Assembly (NCBI GenBank): GCA_034440235.1
Contig: JAWXBR010000059.1
Location: 17,447 to 81,446 of the forward strand
Reading direction: 5' to 3'
Length of the DNA: 64,000 nt
DNA from: JAWXBR01 sp034440235
Lineage (GTDB): Bacteria > Bacteroidota > Ignavibacteria > Kapaibacteriales > Kapaibacteriaceae
The position numbers and the translations under genes are program-made. Of the stretch, positions 35,271 through 43,529 are shown piece by piece. The stretch's first letter is position 1, and every line of letters starts with the position of its first letter. The notes below the pieces were generated by a model. That model had not been told where the DNA came from, did not search any database, and saw nothing but the letters and a program-made list of their open reading frames with translations.

Positions 35271-36437
35271 ATGCCCGTTCCGTTGCTCGACCTCAAATTA
35301 CAGTATCAAACGCTGAAGACTGACATCGACGATGCATTACTACGTGTTGCTGCTTCGCAGATGTGCATTCTTGGGCCTGAGGTCGAAGCGCTAGAGGCAG
35401 AGCTTGCTGCGTACCTGCAGGTTAAACATGCCATAGGAGTTTCGAGCGGCACCGATGCTCTTCTCATGGCCTTTATGGCGTTGGGGATTGGCGCAGGCGA
35501 CGAGGTCATCGTCCCAACATTCTCGTTCTTCGCCACAGCCGGATGTGTGTCGCGCCTCGGCGCAACACCGGTCTTTGTTGACGTAGACCCCGTCTCATTT
35601 AACATCGACCCAGCACTCGTTCGTGCTGCCATCACCCCTCGAACAAAAGCTATCGTACCGGTGCACCTATTTGGGCAGTCGGCCGACATAGCCGGATTGA
35701 TTGATGTATGTCTTGACACTGGCGTCCCGCTTATCGAAGATGCTGCACAAGCCATTGGTACACAATGGGCCGACGGACGTCGTGTGGGCAGCATCGGACT
35801 CATGGGGTGTTTCTCGTTTTATCCGACGAAGAATCTTGGTGCGTTTGGAGATGCCGGACTCATCACAACAAACGACGACGGTTTGGCGGTGCACCTTAAG
35901 CAATTGCGCAATCACGGCATGGAGCCGCGCTACTATCACGCATTTGTTGGTGGCAATTTTCGCCTCGATGCCTTGCAGGCCGCAGTACTGCGCGTAAAAC
36001 TTCAACACCTTCCGCAGTGGCACGCGGCACGCAGACGCAATGCTGCGCTGTACACCGAAATGTTTGTGAAAGAAGGACTGAGTGAAGGTACCGGACGAAT
36101 CTCTTTCGACGAGAAAAATTCTGTGTTACTCCCCCAAGCCGTGAACGAAGATTCTGGTGTAACAGACCATCACATCTTTAACCAGTACACCATTCAAGTC
36201 AAACGTCGCGACGAACTCCGCACATTCTTGCAGTCGCGCGGCATCGGCTCAGAGATTTATTACCCCGTGCCATTTCATCGTCAGGCATGTTATGCATACA
36301 TGAATGTTCCTGACGCACATTTTCCTGTCTCAAATGCCTTGGCAGACCGTGTGTTAGCGCTTCCTATTTTTCCAGAATTAAATGCAGAACAAATTCGAGA
36401 AGTTGTCGTAACCGTGCTCGAATTCTTAAACACTTGA
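35271..36437 (+). CDS. DegT/DnrJ/EryC1/StrS family aminotransferase
   Basis: A 388-residue PLP enzyme starting at ATG 35271 (MPVPLLDLKLQY). Conserved blocks: VGVSSGTDAL-like AIGVSSGTDALLMAFMALGIGAGDEVIVP, EDAAQAIG, and the Schiff-base lysine in CFSFYPTKNLGAFGDAG; the late RLDALQAAVLRVKL is also typical. It transaminates a keto-sugar nucleotide for surface polysaccharide or glycan synthesis. No other sugar-nucleotide genes are next to it. The gene begins head-to-head with the Rieske gene. Confidence 0.94.
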   Translation: MPVPLLDLKLQYQTLKTDIDDALLRVAASQMCILGPEVEALEAELAAYLQVKHAIGVSSGTDALLMAFMALGIGAGDEVIVPTFSFFATAGCVSRLGATPVFVDVDPVSFNIDPALVRAAITPRTKAIVPVHLFGQSADIAGLIDVCLDTGVPLIEDAAQAIGTQWADGRRVGSIGLMGCFSFYPTKNLGAFGDAGLITTNDDGLAVHLKQLRNHGMEPRYYHAFVGGNFRLDALQAAVLRVKLQHLPQWHAARRRNAALYTEMFVKEGLSEGTGRISFDEKNSVLLPQAVNEDSGVTDHHIFNQYTIQVKRRDELRTFLQSRGIGSEIYYPVPFHRQACYAYMNVPDAHFPVSNALADRVLALPIFPELNAEQIREVVVTVLEFLNT

Positions 36438-36444
36438 GGTGAAC

Positions 36445-37215
36445 ATGGACGATCGCACTACTAATTCAACGACCTACCGCATGGAATTCAAGAACAGCTC
36501 TGGCCATGGCGGTCGTTATGTTATTGGGTTTCTGCTTGTTGCACTTGGCGTTTCTCTGTTGCTTAATTCGTTCGGGCTCTACGATTTCGGTGACTTCTTC
36601 GGGACGTGGTGGCCTACTGCACTTATGATCGTTGCTGTTGTTCAGATTGCAACAGGACGTACCAACTGGTTTTGGTCGGGCGTTCTTTTTCTTGTCGGTG
36701 CCTTGCTTCAGGCCAGCGAATTGGGAATGCTCCCAGGTGGCTTCTGGAGCGCCTTTTGGCCCGCAGTAATCATACTTGCAGGCATTTCGCTGGTGTTTAA
36801 ACGTGGTCATAAAAAAAAAGCAAGCCTGACGAGTGGCGGTGATGCTTTTTTCGGCGGAAGCACTCAGAACGTGTCCGGTGATAGGGTAGATCGCTCAGCA
36901 GTATTTAGTGGACAAGAACTGCGCGTGTCGTCGCGCAACTTCGCTGGAGGTGAGTTGACTGCCGTCTTCGGAGGCATCGAACTCGACCTCCGCGATGCAG
37001 AAATAGACTCCGGCAACGCAATGCTTGCAGTCACCGCAGTATTTGGCGGCATCGAAATCCGCGTACCTCCACACTGGAACGTAGTAGTACAGGGCACACC
37101 AATCTTTGGTGGTATCGAAGACAAAACCAGACGCACGTTTAGCGAGGGAGTAAACGGACCCGTCCTGCTTCTCGACGTTACTGCAGTGTTCGGTGGCGTA
37201 GAGATCGGCAATTGA
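36445..37215 (+). CDS. LiaF-like membrane protein
   Basis: A 256-residue protein starting at ATG 36445 (GAGGTGAAC precedes). The N-terminal half has about four transmembrane helices (VIGFLLVALGVSLLL, WWPTALMIVAVVQIA, FWSGVLFLVGALL, FWPAVIILAGISLVF), as in the LiaI/LiaF-type module. The C-terminal half is a beta-rich domain with repeated motifs TAVFGGIELDL, TAVFGGIEIRVP, TPIFGGIED, TAVFGGVEIG, as in the cell-envelope stress protein LiaF. It likely senses or responds to membrane or envelope stress, but no LiaRS-like two-component genes are nearby. Its stop overlaps the next ATG as TGATG. Confidence 0.85.
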   Translation: MDDRTTNSTTYRMEFKNSSGHGGRYVIGFLLVALGVSLLLNSFGLYDFGDFFGTWWPTALMIVAVVQIATGRTNWFWSGVLFLVGALLQASELGMLPGGFWSAFWPAVIILAGISLVFKRGHKKKASLTSGGDAFFGGSTQNVSGDRVDRSAVFSGQELRVSSRNFAGGELTAVFGGIELDLRDAEIDSGNAMLAVTAVFGGIEIRVPPHWNVVVQGTPIFGGIEDKTRRTFSEGVNGPVLLLDVTAVFGGVEIGN

Positions 37216-38120
37216 TGCGCACGGTTGCTGTCGTAGTCGCGGTATCTACTTTCGTCACCTCTTTGGTTTTCGCTGCTACCTGCGCTGCGTTCGTCGCAAT
37301 TCAAGCGAAGGCTCAGCCAATTCCCGGTTCAGATGCAGCGCAGCGCATTGCCCTCGTACTCGGACGTAAGATCAAGATCACCGATCAGTATCTGCTGACA
37401 ACCTTTGCCAGCTACCGATTCCGTATTGCCTCCGACGTCGCGGGGGCTCCGAGCTCAGACACTACATACGCCGATAGTGTGCGCCTTCATGCGATGTGCG
37501 AGGTGACTTCTGTTACAGAGGATGGCGAAGAGTACGAGAAGAAGCTTACCATCCGATACTTTCATCGTTTTGTAAACAATGCTACTATCGACATTTTACC
37601 CACGGGTGCTCTTGTCCTAGTAAACTTCGGCGGTGATGCTCCAACCTTTACCGTAAACGACTCAACCCCTTCAACAGAAGTCGAAGAGCTTCTTCGACTT
37701 GCTATTAGATCGGAGGGCGGCACATCTGCGAGCGAAATAATTAACCCATCTCGTCCAGTTCAAATAGGCGACACCTGGTCCATAAACAAACTGGCCGTTG
37801 CAAAAAGTATGTCCCCCGGAGTCGCAAAGCCACCTACAAAGGGAATCGATGGCAATGTGAGGTTTGTTGGAATAGACACAATTAATGCCAGACCGTGTGC
37901 TACCGTTGTCGCAGTTATTCAGCAGAAAACTGGCACCGGGACCGAGAAATCTCCCTTGCAAACCAGTACGTACGACATGACACTTTCAGCGCCTCTCGAT
38001 ACACGTTATCCCGTAGCTGCTTCTAAGGTGCGCACACGCTTCAGGTCCGAATCGCGTGCAAAGGGCCGCAAGGCATTCCGAGAAACGGATATTATTCTCA
38101 CGTCGACATTCGTGCGATGA
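37215..38120 (+). CDS. Exported protein of unknown function
   Basis: A 301-residue protein starting at ATG 37215, overlapping the LiaF-like stop (TGATG). The N-terminal 34 residues are a signal peptide or signal anchor (VAVVVAVSTFVTSLVFAATCAAFVA). The mature part is beta-rich with no cysteine pattern or catalytic motif that I recognise. Short segments such as RPVQIGDTWSINK resemble DUF-type periplasmic proteins with an internal duplication. Coupling to the LiaF-like gene suggests a shared envelope role. Confidence 0.6.
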   Translation: MRTVAVVVAVSTFVTSLVFAATCAAFVAIQAKAQPIPGSDAAQRIALVLGRKIKITDQYLLTTFASYRFRIASDVAGAPSSDTTYADSVRLHAMCEVTSVTEDGEEYEKKLTIRYFHRFVNNATIDILPTGALVLVNFGGDAPTFTVNDSTPSTEVEELLRLAIRSEGGTSASEIINPSRPVQIGDTWSINKLAVAKSMSPGVAKPPTKGIDGNVRFVGIDTINARPCATVVAVIQQKTGTGTEKSPLQTSTYDMTLSAPLDTRYPVAASKVRTRFRSESRAKGRKAFRETDIILTSTFVR

Positions 38121-38193
38121 GTGACATGTGCAACGACCGTATGGCACGGTCGGCAGATTGGTGAGTATGCCAAGGGCAGAATGCTAAAGCACA

Positions 38194-39045
38194 ATGCTAA
38201 ATAAATACAATACAATGGAGCCTCGTAATCGAGGCGCTCTTTTGCTTGTAATCGCTGCTCTACTGTGGAGTACGGGCGGAGTGCTCATCAAGTGGTTGCC
38301 CCTTTCGCCCCTTACCATTGCGGGCACACGCAGCGCAATTGCAGCACTTGTGATTTTGTTGTGGATTCGCACGCCTAAGCCCACGTGGAGCGTGATGCAG
38401 ATTGGCGCCATTGTCTCGTATGCTGCGACGGTGGTACTGTTTGTAATTGCGACGAAGATGACAACTGCAGCAAATGCAATTCTACTTCAGTACACGGCAC
38501 CGATATGGGTGGCACTAGCCAGCGTTGCTATAACGAGAGAACGATTGCGCACATCCGACTGGATGGCAGTGATTGTTGTGATGTGTGGCATGAGTGTGTT
38601 TTTTCTCGAGAAAGTAGCTTTTGATAGTATCGTGGGGAACGCCATTGCTGTGTTAAGTGGTGTCGCATTTGCGGGTGTTGCACTGTTCATCCGAGCCCAA
38701 CGCGGAGTGTCTACGGCTGAGTCGATTCTCTTCGGCAACGTGCTTGCAGCCTTGATTTGTCTGCCTTTCATTGAACCCTACGCTCCTACCCCGGGCATTA
38801 TCGGGGCATTGTTAGCAATGGGTGTGCTTCAATTAGGTGTGTCGTATATCTTGTATACGAAGGCTCTCGTGCACGTCACGGCAATTCAAGCGGTGATGTT
38901 TACGACCCTCGAACCACTGCTCAATCCGGTATGGGTAGCCTTAACTGTTGGAGAAGTGCCCTCACAACTCTCCATCGTCGGCGGCGTGCTCGTTGTAGGT
39001 GGAGTTATTGCATCACAACTCCGTCCGCCCAAACCGTCGACATAA
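38194..39045 (+). CDS. EamA/DMT-superfamily transporter
   Basis: A 283-residue membrane protein with about ten hydrophobic helices in two EamA repeats. The first repeat opens with LLLVIAALLWSTGGVLIKW and the second with the GNAIAVLSGVAFAGVALFI stretch; the C-terminus SIVGGVLVVGGVIASQL is typical. It is a drug/metabolite-type exporter of unknown substrate. Start ATG 38194 is the first of two; a second ATG lies 21 bp further in. Just after the stop codon a 17-bp tandem duplication begins. Confidence 0.9.
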   Translation: MLNKYNTMEPRNRGALLLVIAALLWSTGGVLIKWLPLSPLTIAGTRSAIAALVILLWIRTPKPTWSVMQIGAIVSYAATVVLFVIATKMTTAANAILLQYTAPIWVALASVAITRERLRTSDWMAVIVVMCGMSVFFLEKVAFDSIVGNAIAVLSGVAFAGVALFIRAQRGVSTAESILFGNVLAALICLPFIEPYAPTPGIIGALLAMGVLQLGVSYILYTKALVHVTAIQAVMFTTLEPLLNPVWVALTVGEVPSQLSIVGGVLVVGGVIASQLRPPKPST

Positions 39046-39046
39046 A

Positions 39047-39096
39047 CTGGTAATCGCCTTATACTGCTAATCGTCGGATACTGCTAATCGTCTGAT
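39047..39096. repeat. 17-bp tandem duplication just after the EamA gene
   Basis: ATACTGCTAATCGTCGG is followed directly by ATACTGCTAATCGTCTG. A diverged copy (ACTGGTAATCGCCTT) stands before them, starting immediately after the EamA stop codon. Confidence 0.85.
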
Positions 39097-39119
39097 TGTT
39101 CTGAACCATAGATTGCATC

Positions 39120-39719
39120 ATGGCAACAACATTTGATACCGAACGAATTCAGGAACTCATTGGTGAGTCTGTTTCGACCAAGCTTCATTTAGCAGAACAT
39201 TGTGCGAAAGACATTCAGCGATGTGGAGCACTTATCGCGAGTGCTGCGCAGGCTGGGCGTCTCATCATGTTGTGCGGAAATGGCGGCAGTGCTGCCGACA
39301 GTCAGCACATTGCTGCCGAGCTCGTTATTCGCTTTCGTGGGAGCGTCGAGCGTCGCGCAATTGCTGCGATGTCGCTTACGGTCGATACATCGGCACTCAC
39401 TGCATGTGGCAACGACTACGGTTTCGACCGTGTATTTGCACGTCAGGTCGAGGCCTTTGGTTCGGAAGGCGACGTACTTATTGCCCTCTCAACCAGTGGC
39501 ACTTCGCGTAACGTCATCGAAGCCGTGAACGTTGCCAATAGTCTCGGCATGACGACCATTGGCCTCCTCGGAGGCACGGGCGGATTGCTCCACAACCTCT
39601 GTACTGCCAGTGTAATTGTCCCTTCGGCCGTTACTGCCCGCATACAGGAATCACACATCCTTATTGGCCACATCTGGTGTGAGCAGATCGAGGAAACGCT
39701 GTTTCCCGATTTGTTTTAA
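39120..39719 (+). CDS. gmhA: Sedoheptulose-7-phosphate isomerase GmhA-like (SIS domain)
   Basis: A 199-residue SIS-domain protein of the phosphoheptose isomerase type. It shows MLCGNGGSAADSQHIAAELVIRF (substrate phosphate loop and active-site residues), then LSTSGTSRNVIEAVNVAN and a C-terminal QESHILIGHIWCEQIE helix holding the catalytic histidine. It makes D-glycero-D-manno-heptose 7-phosphate for lipopolysaccharide core or heptose glycans. No other heptose gene is in the window. The stop TAA is followed by a G-rich 11-bp tandem repeat. Confidence 0.93.
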   Translation: MATTFDTERIQELIGESVSTKLHLAEHCAKDIQRCGALIASAAQAGRLIMLCGNGGSAADSQHIAAELVIRFRGSVERRAIAAMSLTVDTSALTACGNDYGFDRVFARQVEAFGSEGDVLIALSTSGTSRNVIEAVNVANSLGMTTIGLLGGTGGLLHNLCTASVIVPSAVTARIQESHILIGHIWCEQIEETLFPDLF

Positions 39720-39752
39720 GGGGCTGCTAGGGGGCTGCTAGGGGGCTAGATT
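39718..39752. repeat. 11-bp G-rich tandem repeat after gmhA
   Basis: The sequence AAGGGGCTGCT, AGGGGGCTGCT, AGGGGGCTAGA begins within the stop region of gmhA. The first unit contains the AAGGGGCT octamer. Confidence 0.85.
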
Positions 39753-39831
39753 AGGGGGATAGTTTAGGTGCGGCTGCGTGAGCAGCCAAACCACTACTCC
39801 CTTTCAGCTTTTAATTGCAAGCACAAACGTT

Positions 39832-39839
39832 TATATTTG
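39832..39839 (+). promoter_or_regulatory. -7 box TATATTTG of tRNA-Thr
   Basis: TATATTTG matches TAnnTTTG exactly and ends 6 bp before the tRNA 5' end, the spacing expected for transcription starting at or near the mature 5' end. TTG about 19 bp upstream may be the -33 element. Confidence 0.7.
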
Positions 39840-39845
39840 TGGCTC

Positions 39846-39918
39846 GCCGACTTAGCTCAGCTGGTAGAGCAGCTGATTTGTAATCAGCAGGTCAACAGTT
39901 CAAGTCTGTTAGTCGGCT
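39846..39918 (+). tRNA. tRNA-Thr (anticodon TGT)
   Basis: The acceptor stem GCCGACT/AGTCGGC, D-arm AGCTCAGCTGGTAGAGC, anticodon stem GCTGA/TCAGC with loop TTTGTAA (anticodon TGT), and T-arm ACAGTTCAAGTCTGT are all readable. CCA is not encoded. A strong terminator follows. Confidence 0.96.
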
Positions 39919-39928
39919 CATCGAAAAA

Positions 39929-39960
39929 GAAACCCGCGCAACAACGCGGGTTTTTTGTTT
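39929..39960 (+). terminator. Rho-independent terminator of tRNA-Thr
   Basis: AACCCGCG pairs with CGCGGGTT around a CAACAA loop and is followed by six T. It is also a mirror terminator for the convergent gene at 40027-42225, since the stem is flanked by A on the other side. Confidence 0.9.
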
Positions 39961-40026
39961 TTACAACGATAGGTAAGTACCAGAACCGCGATGTAGGCCG
40001 CTGTACAAAAAATTTAGACCGCTGCG

Positions 40027-42225
40027 CTAAAATGTCATGTGTGTGAATGTGCGGCTGTGTACAACCTCTCCGCCAATGGATAGAATCTCGATGTAGAGAC
40101 CCGCTGGTGACGTAGACGGCATCGAAGGTTGTGCTTCCCAACGATCGTACTGAATTTCGTCCGCTAGTACAACACGTCCATCGACGTTGTACATCATGCG
40201 CGTGAGCATTGTGTTGGCGCTAACCTTGATCATGCGAAGGTTAAGCGCACATCCACTGAACTCTACGGTGCCTATTGTGTTTAACACGGTGCGGCAGCCA
40301 TAGGAATTTTCTACAACACACTCGAGGACGTCGTTGCGTACCGGACCAAGTATTGCGGCACCGGTGAACGTTGCAATGACGTTGTCCGCGGGGCGTTTGC
40401 GGAGGCGCATGCGGATGAAGTTTCTACCATCGGCCACCGAGCCCCTTGCCAATTCATCGCCGACAGATACTGTAAGGTCGTGCATACATTTACTGTTGTA
40501 GAGCACCGATACATCGCAGCTATCAAACCTATTTGCCGGATGACGTATTACAAATGTTGCGTTCTGTGAAATGTCATTTTTAACGTTATTTATAATAAGA
40601 TCTGCAGGCGACAGATACTCGGCTATCACCGTGTCTACATTCATGCAGCCTTCCCACGTCCAGCCTGTAACGATAAATGTTGTTGCACTCGAATCGGTAA
40701 TAAACGGGTTGACACTTGATGGGTCGCTTACAGCCCAGTCTGGACTCCACGAGTAACGTTCGCCACCGGACGCGTTTAATCGAGCGCGTTGGTTTTCGCA
40801 GTACGTGAAATCGGCTCCGGCACTTATCGATGGCAATTTCACGACATGAATTGTGCGCGCGATCGTGTCTTCTCCGAATTTGTTTTCCGCGACTAGGCGC
40901 ACAACAAATTTCCCTGGAGTATTAAAGCATATAGTCGGAGGCTGCATTCCTTCAAATGTAGGAGGCGTTCCGCCTTGAAATTCCCACGTATAACGTGTGA
41001 CGTTCGTTGTAGAAACGTTTTCAAATGCAAGGCAAGACTGTTCGCATACAATGGTGTCGCAAACAACATCGGCAACAGGCAAAAGGCAGGGTTCAATTTG
41101 TGTAGTGAGATACTGTCCGTCGATGATGTTAGGCAATCCGATGAGCGTGTGTGTTGGTGAGCGCAGCACGTTCGGACTCGATCCGATGTACATACAAGCA
41201 GCACCTCGCTGGTCTGGAAATGGTATGGGGCGAAGACATGTGCTATCAGCTACATAGATCACTCCATCGGGTCCACGCTGGATACCTCCTCGAAACTCCA
41301 ACCCAGATGCAGACGCAATTGGACCGAGCACTGTTCGCGACGTGTTAATCGGAACGGACGTAACGTCATACTGCAACACTTCATTCCATGTTGTTACATA
41401 GAGTAGCTCTTCACTTGGTGAAAACGCAATGCCATAAAACTGACGTGCCGTATCAACGAGACGCGGATTGAAAATTCGTCCGCGTCGAAGATCAACATCA
41501 AACACCTCTACAACTTTCGAATGAGGGTTTGCCATCGCAAGCAGATTACCTGATGCAGAAAATTTTATCATGCCGAGTCCGTAATTCCCACCCGGATTCT
41601 TCAACTGCGCATTGACGTATTGTCTGCCGACGTTACTAATCACAGGCGGATACACACCACGCGACGTGACCTTATACATGTAGAACCGAGGCAGCGTTTT
41701 ATCGTGAGCAACCACCCAATACGATTCACCATCACAGTGACGTGTGGCGTGAAGTTTTTCGGCGCAGGTATCGAGCAGCTTAACGTTTTTGGTTTCGACA
41801 TCACCAAGCCCACCATTCAGCGAAATATCTACGACAGAGTAATGCAGTCCGTAGACGTTTAGCGTCCCATTACTCAAATCACCAGGTGTAAAAACATAAT
41901 ACTTGCCTGCCGCTCGTGGCATGGGTACGATGAGCGCACTTTGCGTGCTCGACCAGCCCCCTATCAGATTATTCCCATTGGGCATTGGTGCAAGATTCCG
42001 GTCGTAGATGGTTTTCCCATCTGTGGTAAACAGAAACGCACCAGTCGTCGAATCACAGACAGAAGCCGTCCCCTCTTGTGTGAAGAAGGGGCCGAGGATA
42101 GGGGTCGGGATGCCCGAGGAGAAGTCGATACCCGCGCCACCACCGAAATACCACACGTCATTCTGCCGTTGCGCCAAGCAGCACAAAGGGAGAATGAGAA
42201 ACACCGCGAAAAGGAGGCGACGCAT
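40027..42225 (-). CDS. Secreted protein with WD40-like/beta-propeller region and PKD domain
   Basis: A 732-residue exported protein. Signal peptide RLLFAVFLILPLCCLAQ. The first 380 residues look like a repeat-rich beta-propeller (GIDFSSGIPTPI, FTTDGKTIYDRNLAPM, GMIKFSASGNLLAMANP, GIAFSPSEELLYVTTW, GIQRGPDGVIYVADS). Then comes a Cys-rich junction and a PKD-type domain (YTWEFQGGTPPTFEG ... NTPGKFVVRLVAENKFGEDT, about residues 410-460). The C-terminus ends AGLYIEILSIGGEVVHSRTF, a degenerate version of the T9SS sorting domain. Proteins of this plan are usually surface-exposed in Bacteroidota; no enzymatic motif was found. The start codon ATG 42225 is followed by a textbook signal peptide. Confidence 0.75.
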   Translation of the reverse strand: MRRLLFAVFLILPLCCLAQRQNDVWYFGGGAGIDFSSGIPTPILGPFFTQEGTASVCDSTTGAFLFTTDGKTIYDRNLAPMPNGNNLIGGWSSTQSALIVPMPRAAGKYYVFTPGDLSNGTLNVYGLHYSVVDISLNGGLGDVETKNVKLLDTCAEKLHATRHCDGESYWVVAHDKTLPRFYMYKVTSRGVYPPVISNVGRQYVNAQLKNPGGNYGLGMIKFSASGNLLAMANPHSKVVEVFDVDLRRGRIFNPRLVDTARQFYGIAFSPSEELLYVTTWNEVLQYDVTSVPINTSRTVLGPIASASGLEFRGGIQRGPDGVIYVADSTCLRPIPFPDQRGAACMYIGSSPNVLRSPTHTLIGLPNIIDGQYLTTQIEPCLLPVADVVCDTIVCEQSCLAFENVSTTNVTRYTWEFQGGTPPTFEGMQPPTICFNTPGKFVVRLVAENKFGEDTIARTIHVVKLPSISAGADFTYCENQRARLNASGGERYSWSPDWAVSDPSSVNPFITDSSATTFIVTGWTWEGCMNVDTVIAEYLSPADLIINNVKNDISQNATFVIRHPANRFDSCDVSVLYNSKCMHDLTVSVGDELARGSVADGRNFIRMRLRKRPADNVIATFTGAAILGPVRNDVLECVVENSYGCRTVLNTIGTVEFSGCALNLRMIKVSANTMLTRMMYNVDGRVVLADEIQYDRWEAQPSMPSTSPAGLYIEILSIGGEVVHSRTFTHMTF

Positions 42226-42267
42226 GATTCAGCACCAACAACTCAACGCTGCAGAAGTTACGAGCGG

Positions 42268-42275
42268 TAGTTTTG
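42268..42275 (+). promoter_or_regulatory. -7 box TAGTTTTG immediately before rlmI
   Basis: TAGTTTTG matches TAnnTTTG and ends 4 bp before the ATG at 42280. Transcription would start at or very near the start codon, implying a leaderless or almost leaderless mRNA. No ribosome-binding site is visible between box and ATG. Confidence 0.55.
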
Positions 42276-42279
42276 CTGT

Positions 42280-43455
42280 ATGATTGAACTACAGCTGAAG
42301 CCCCGCGAAGAGGCACGGATTAAGGCCGGACATCTTTGGGTGTATCGTGATGAGCTGGTGGAGGTGCCCGAGGCCGATGCCGGAAGTCTTGCTCGGGTAC
42401 GCACGTATGACGGCACGTCGCTTGGCACGGGATTCTACAACCCGATTTCGAAAATCGCAGTCCGAATGTTAGGTGCAGAAGTCGAAGTCGCCGACGACGC
42501 CTTTTTTACGCGACGATTTCGTCAGGCGCAAGCGCTTCGCGAACGTGTATTACCCGGCGAGAGCGCCTACAGGGTAGTGTTTGGCGAAGCGGATTTGATG
42601 AGCGGACTTATAGTAGATCGTTATAATAAAGTTTTTGTAATTCAGATGCTTGCGGCTGGTATGGACATCCGCATCGATGCCATTATTGCTGCGATTCGTG
42701 CTGTATTTCCCGATGTTGAAGGCATCATCGAGAAGAACACCATGCAAACACGCGTCAAAGAAGGCATTGAAATGCGCGAAGGAGTTGTATGGGGATCGGT
42801 AGGCGAATCGGTGGACATCAAGGAAAATGGAATTCTGCTTCGCATCGATCTGATTGGCGGACAGAAGACAGGATACTTTCTCGATCAGAAGATGAACAGA
42901 CGCACTGTTGGTGCTTTGTCGCACGGCAAACGTGTGCTCGACTGCTTCTGCAATGTCGGAGGCTTTGCTCTGAACGCCGCAATGGGCGGTGCAGCGGAAG
43001 CGGTTGGCATAGACAGCTCGACGGCAGCGGTCGAGGCGGCAACGCGTAATGCCGAGCTCAACGGATTCACTAACGCGCGTTTCGAAAAAGCCAATGTGTT
43101 CGATGATTTGCGTGCGCGCATTGCCCGTGAAGAGCAATGGGACATCATTGTTCTAGACCCACCGTCATTCGCAAAGGCTCGAAGTGCTATTAAGGGAGCG
43201 TTGGCTGGATATGCCGAACTCAATAGGACGGCAATGAAGCTCCTTAGTACGAACGGAATTCTGGTAACCGCCAGTTGTACACAGCTAGTGCCCGAGTCGA
43301 CGCTTATGGACATCATGTACCGCGAGGCTGCACGATTGCGCAAACGCCTTCGTCTTCTGCACCGCGGTGAACAGGCCCCCGACCACCCGATACTACTCGC
43401 TATGCCAGAGACCCAATACCTGAAATTCCTCGTATTTGATGTTATCGACGCGTAA
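42280..43455 (+). CDS. Class I SAM-dependent rRNA methyltransferase, RlmI-like
   Basis: A 391-residue protein. The N-terminal PUA domain (about residues 1-75; AGHLWVYRDELVEV) binds RNA. The Rossmann methyltransferase domain has QKTGYFLDQKMNR, LDCFCNVGGFALNAAMGGA (SAM-binding loop), and the catalytic-site VLDPPSFAK. This matches the RlmI/RlmK family that makes m5C in 23S rRNA. The start ATG at 42280 lies right behind a promoter-like box. Target specificity cannot be proven from sequence. Confidence 0.92.
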   Translation: MIELQLKPREEARIKAGHLWVYRDELVEVPEADAGSLARVRTYDGTSLGTGFYNPISKIAVRMLGAEVEVADDAFFTRRFRQAQALRERVLPGESAYRVVFGEADLMSGLIVDRYNKVFVIQMLAAGMDIRIDAIIAAIRAVFPDVEGIIEKNTMQTRVKEGIEMREGVVWGSVGESVDIKENGILLRIDLIGGQKTGYFLDQKMNRRTVGALSHGKRVLDCFCNVGGFALNAAMGGAAEAVGIDSSTAAVEAATRNAELNGFTNARFEKANVFDDLRARIAREEQWDIIVLDPPSFAKARSAIKGALAGYAELNRTAMKLLSTNGILVTASCTQLVPESTLMDIMYREAARLRKRLRLLHRGEQAPDHPILLAMPETQYLKFLVFDVIDA

Positions 43456-43529
43456 GGTTGCTCGTTTTTTGGTGCGATTTGAGTATCATTGTGGTGTCGG
43501 AGTGCGGCTTCACACATAGGGAGTCCACC

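Noticed and set aside
43458..43529. Longer N-terminus of the TPR protein
   Set aside because: The residues before ATG 43530 are hydrophobic and not repeat-like, and there is no ribosome-binding site at 43458.
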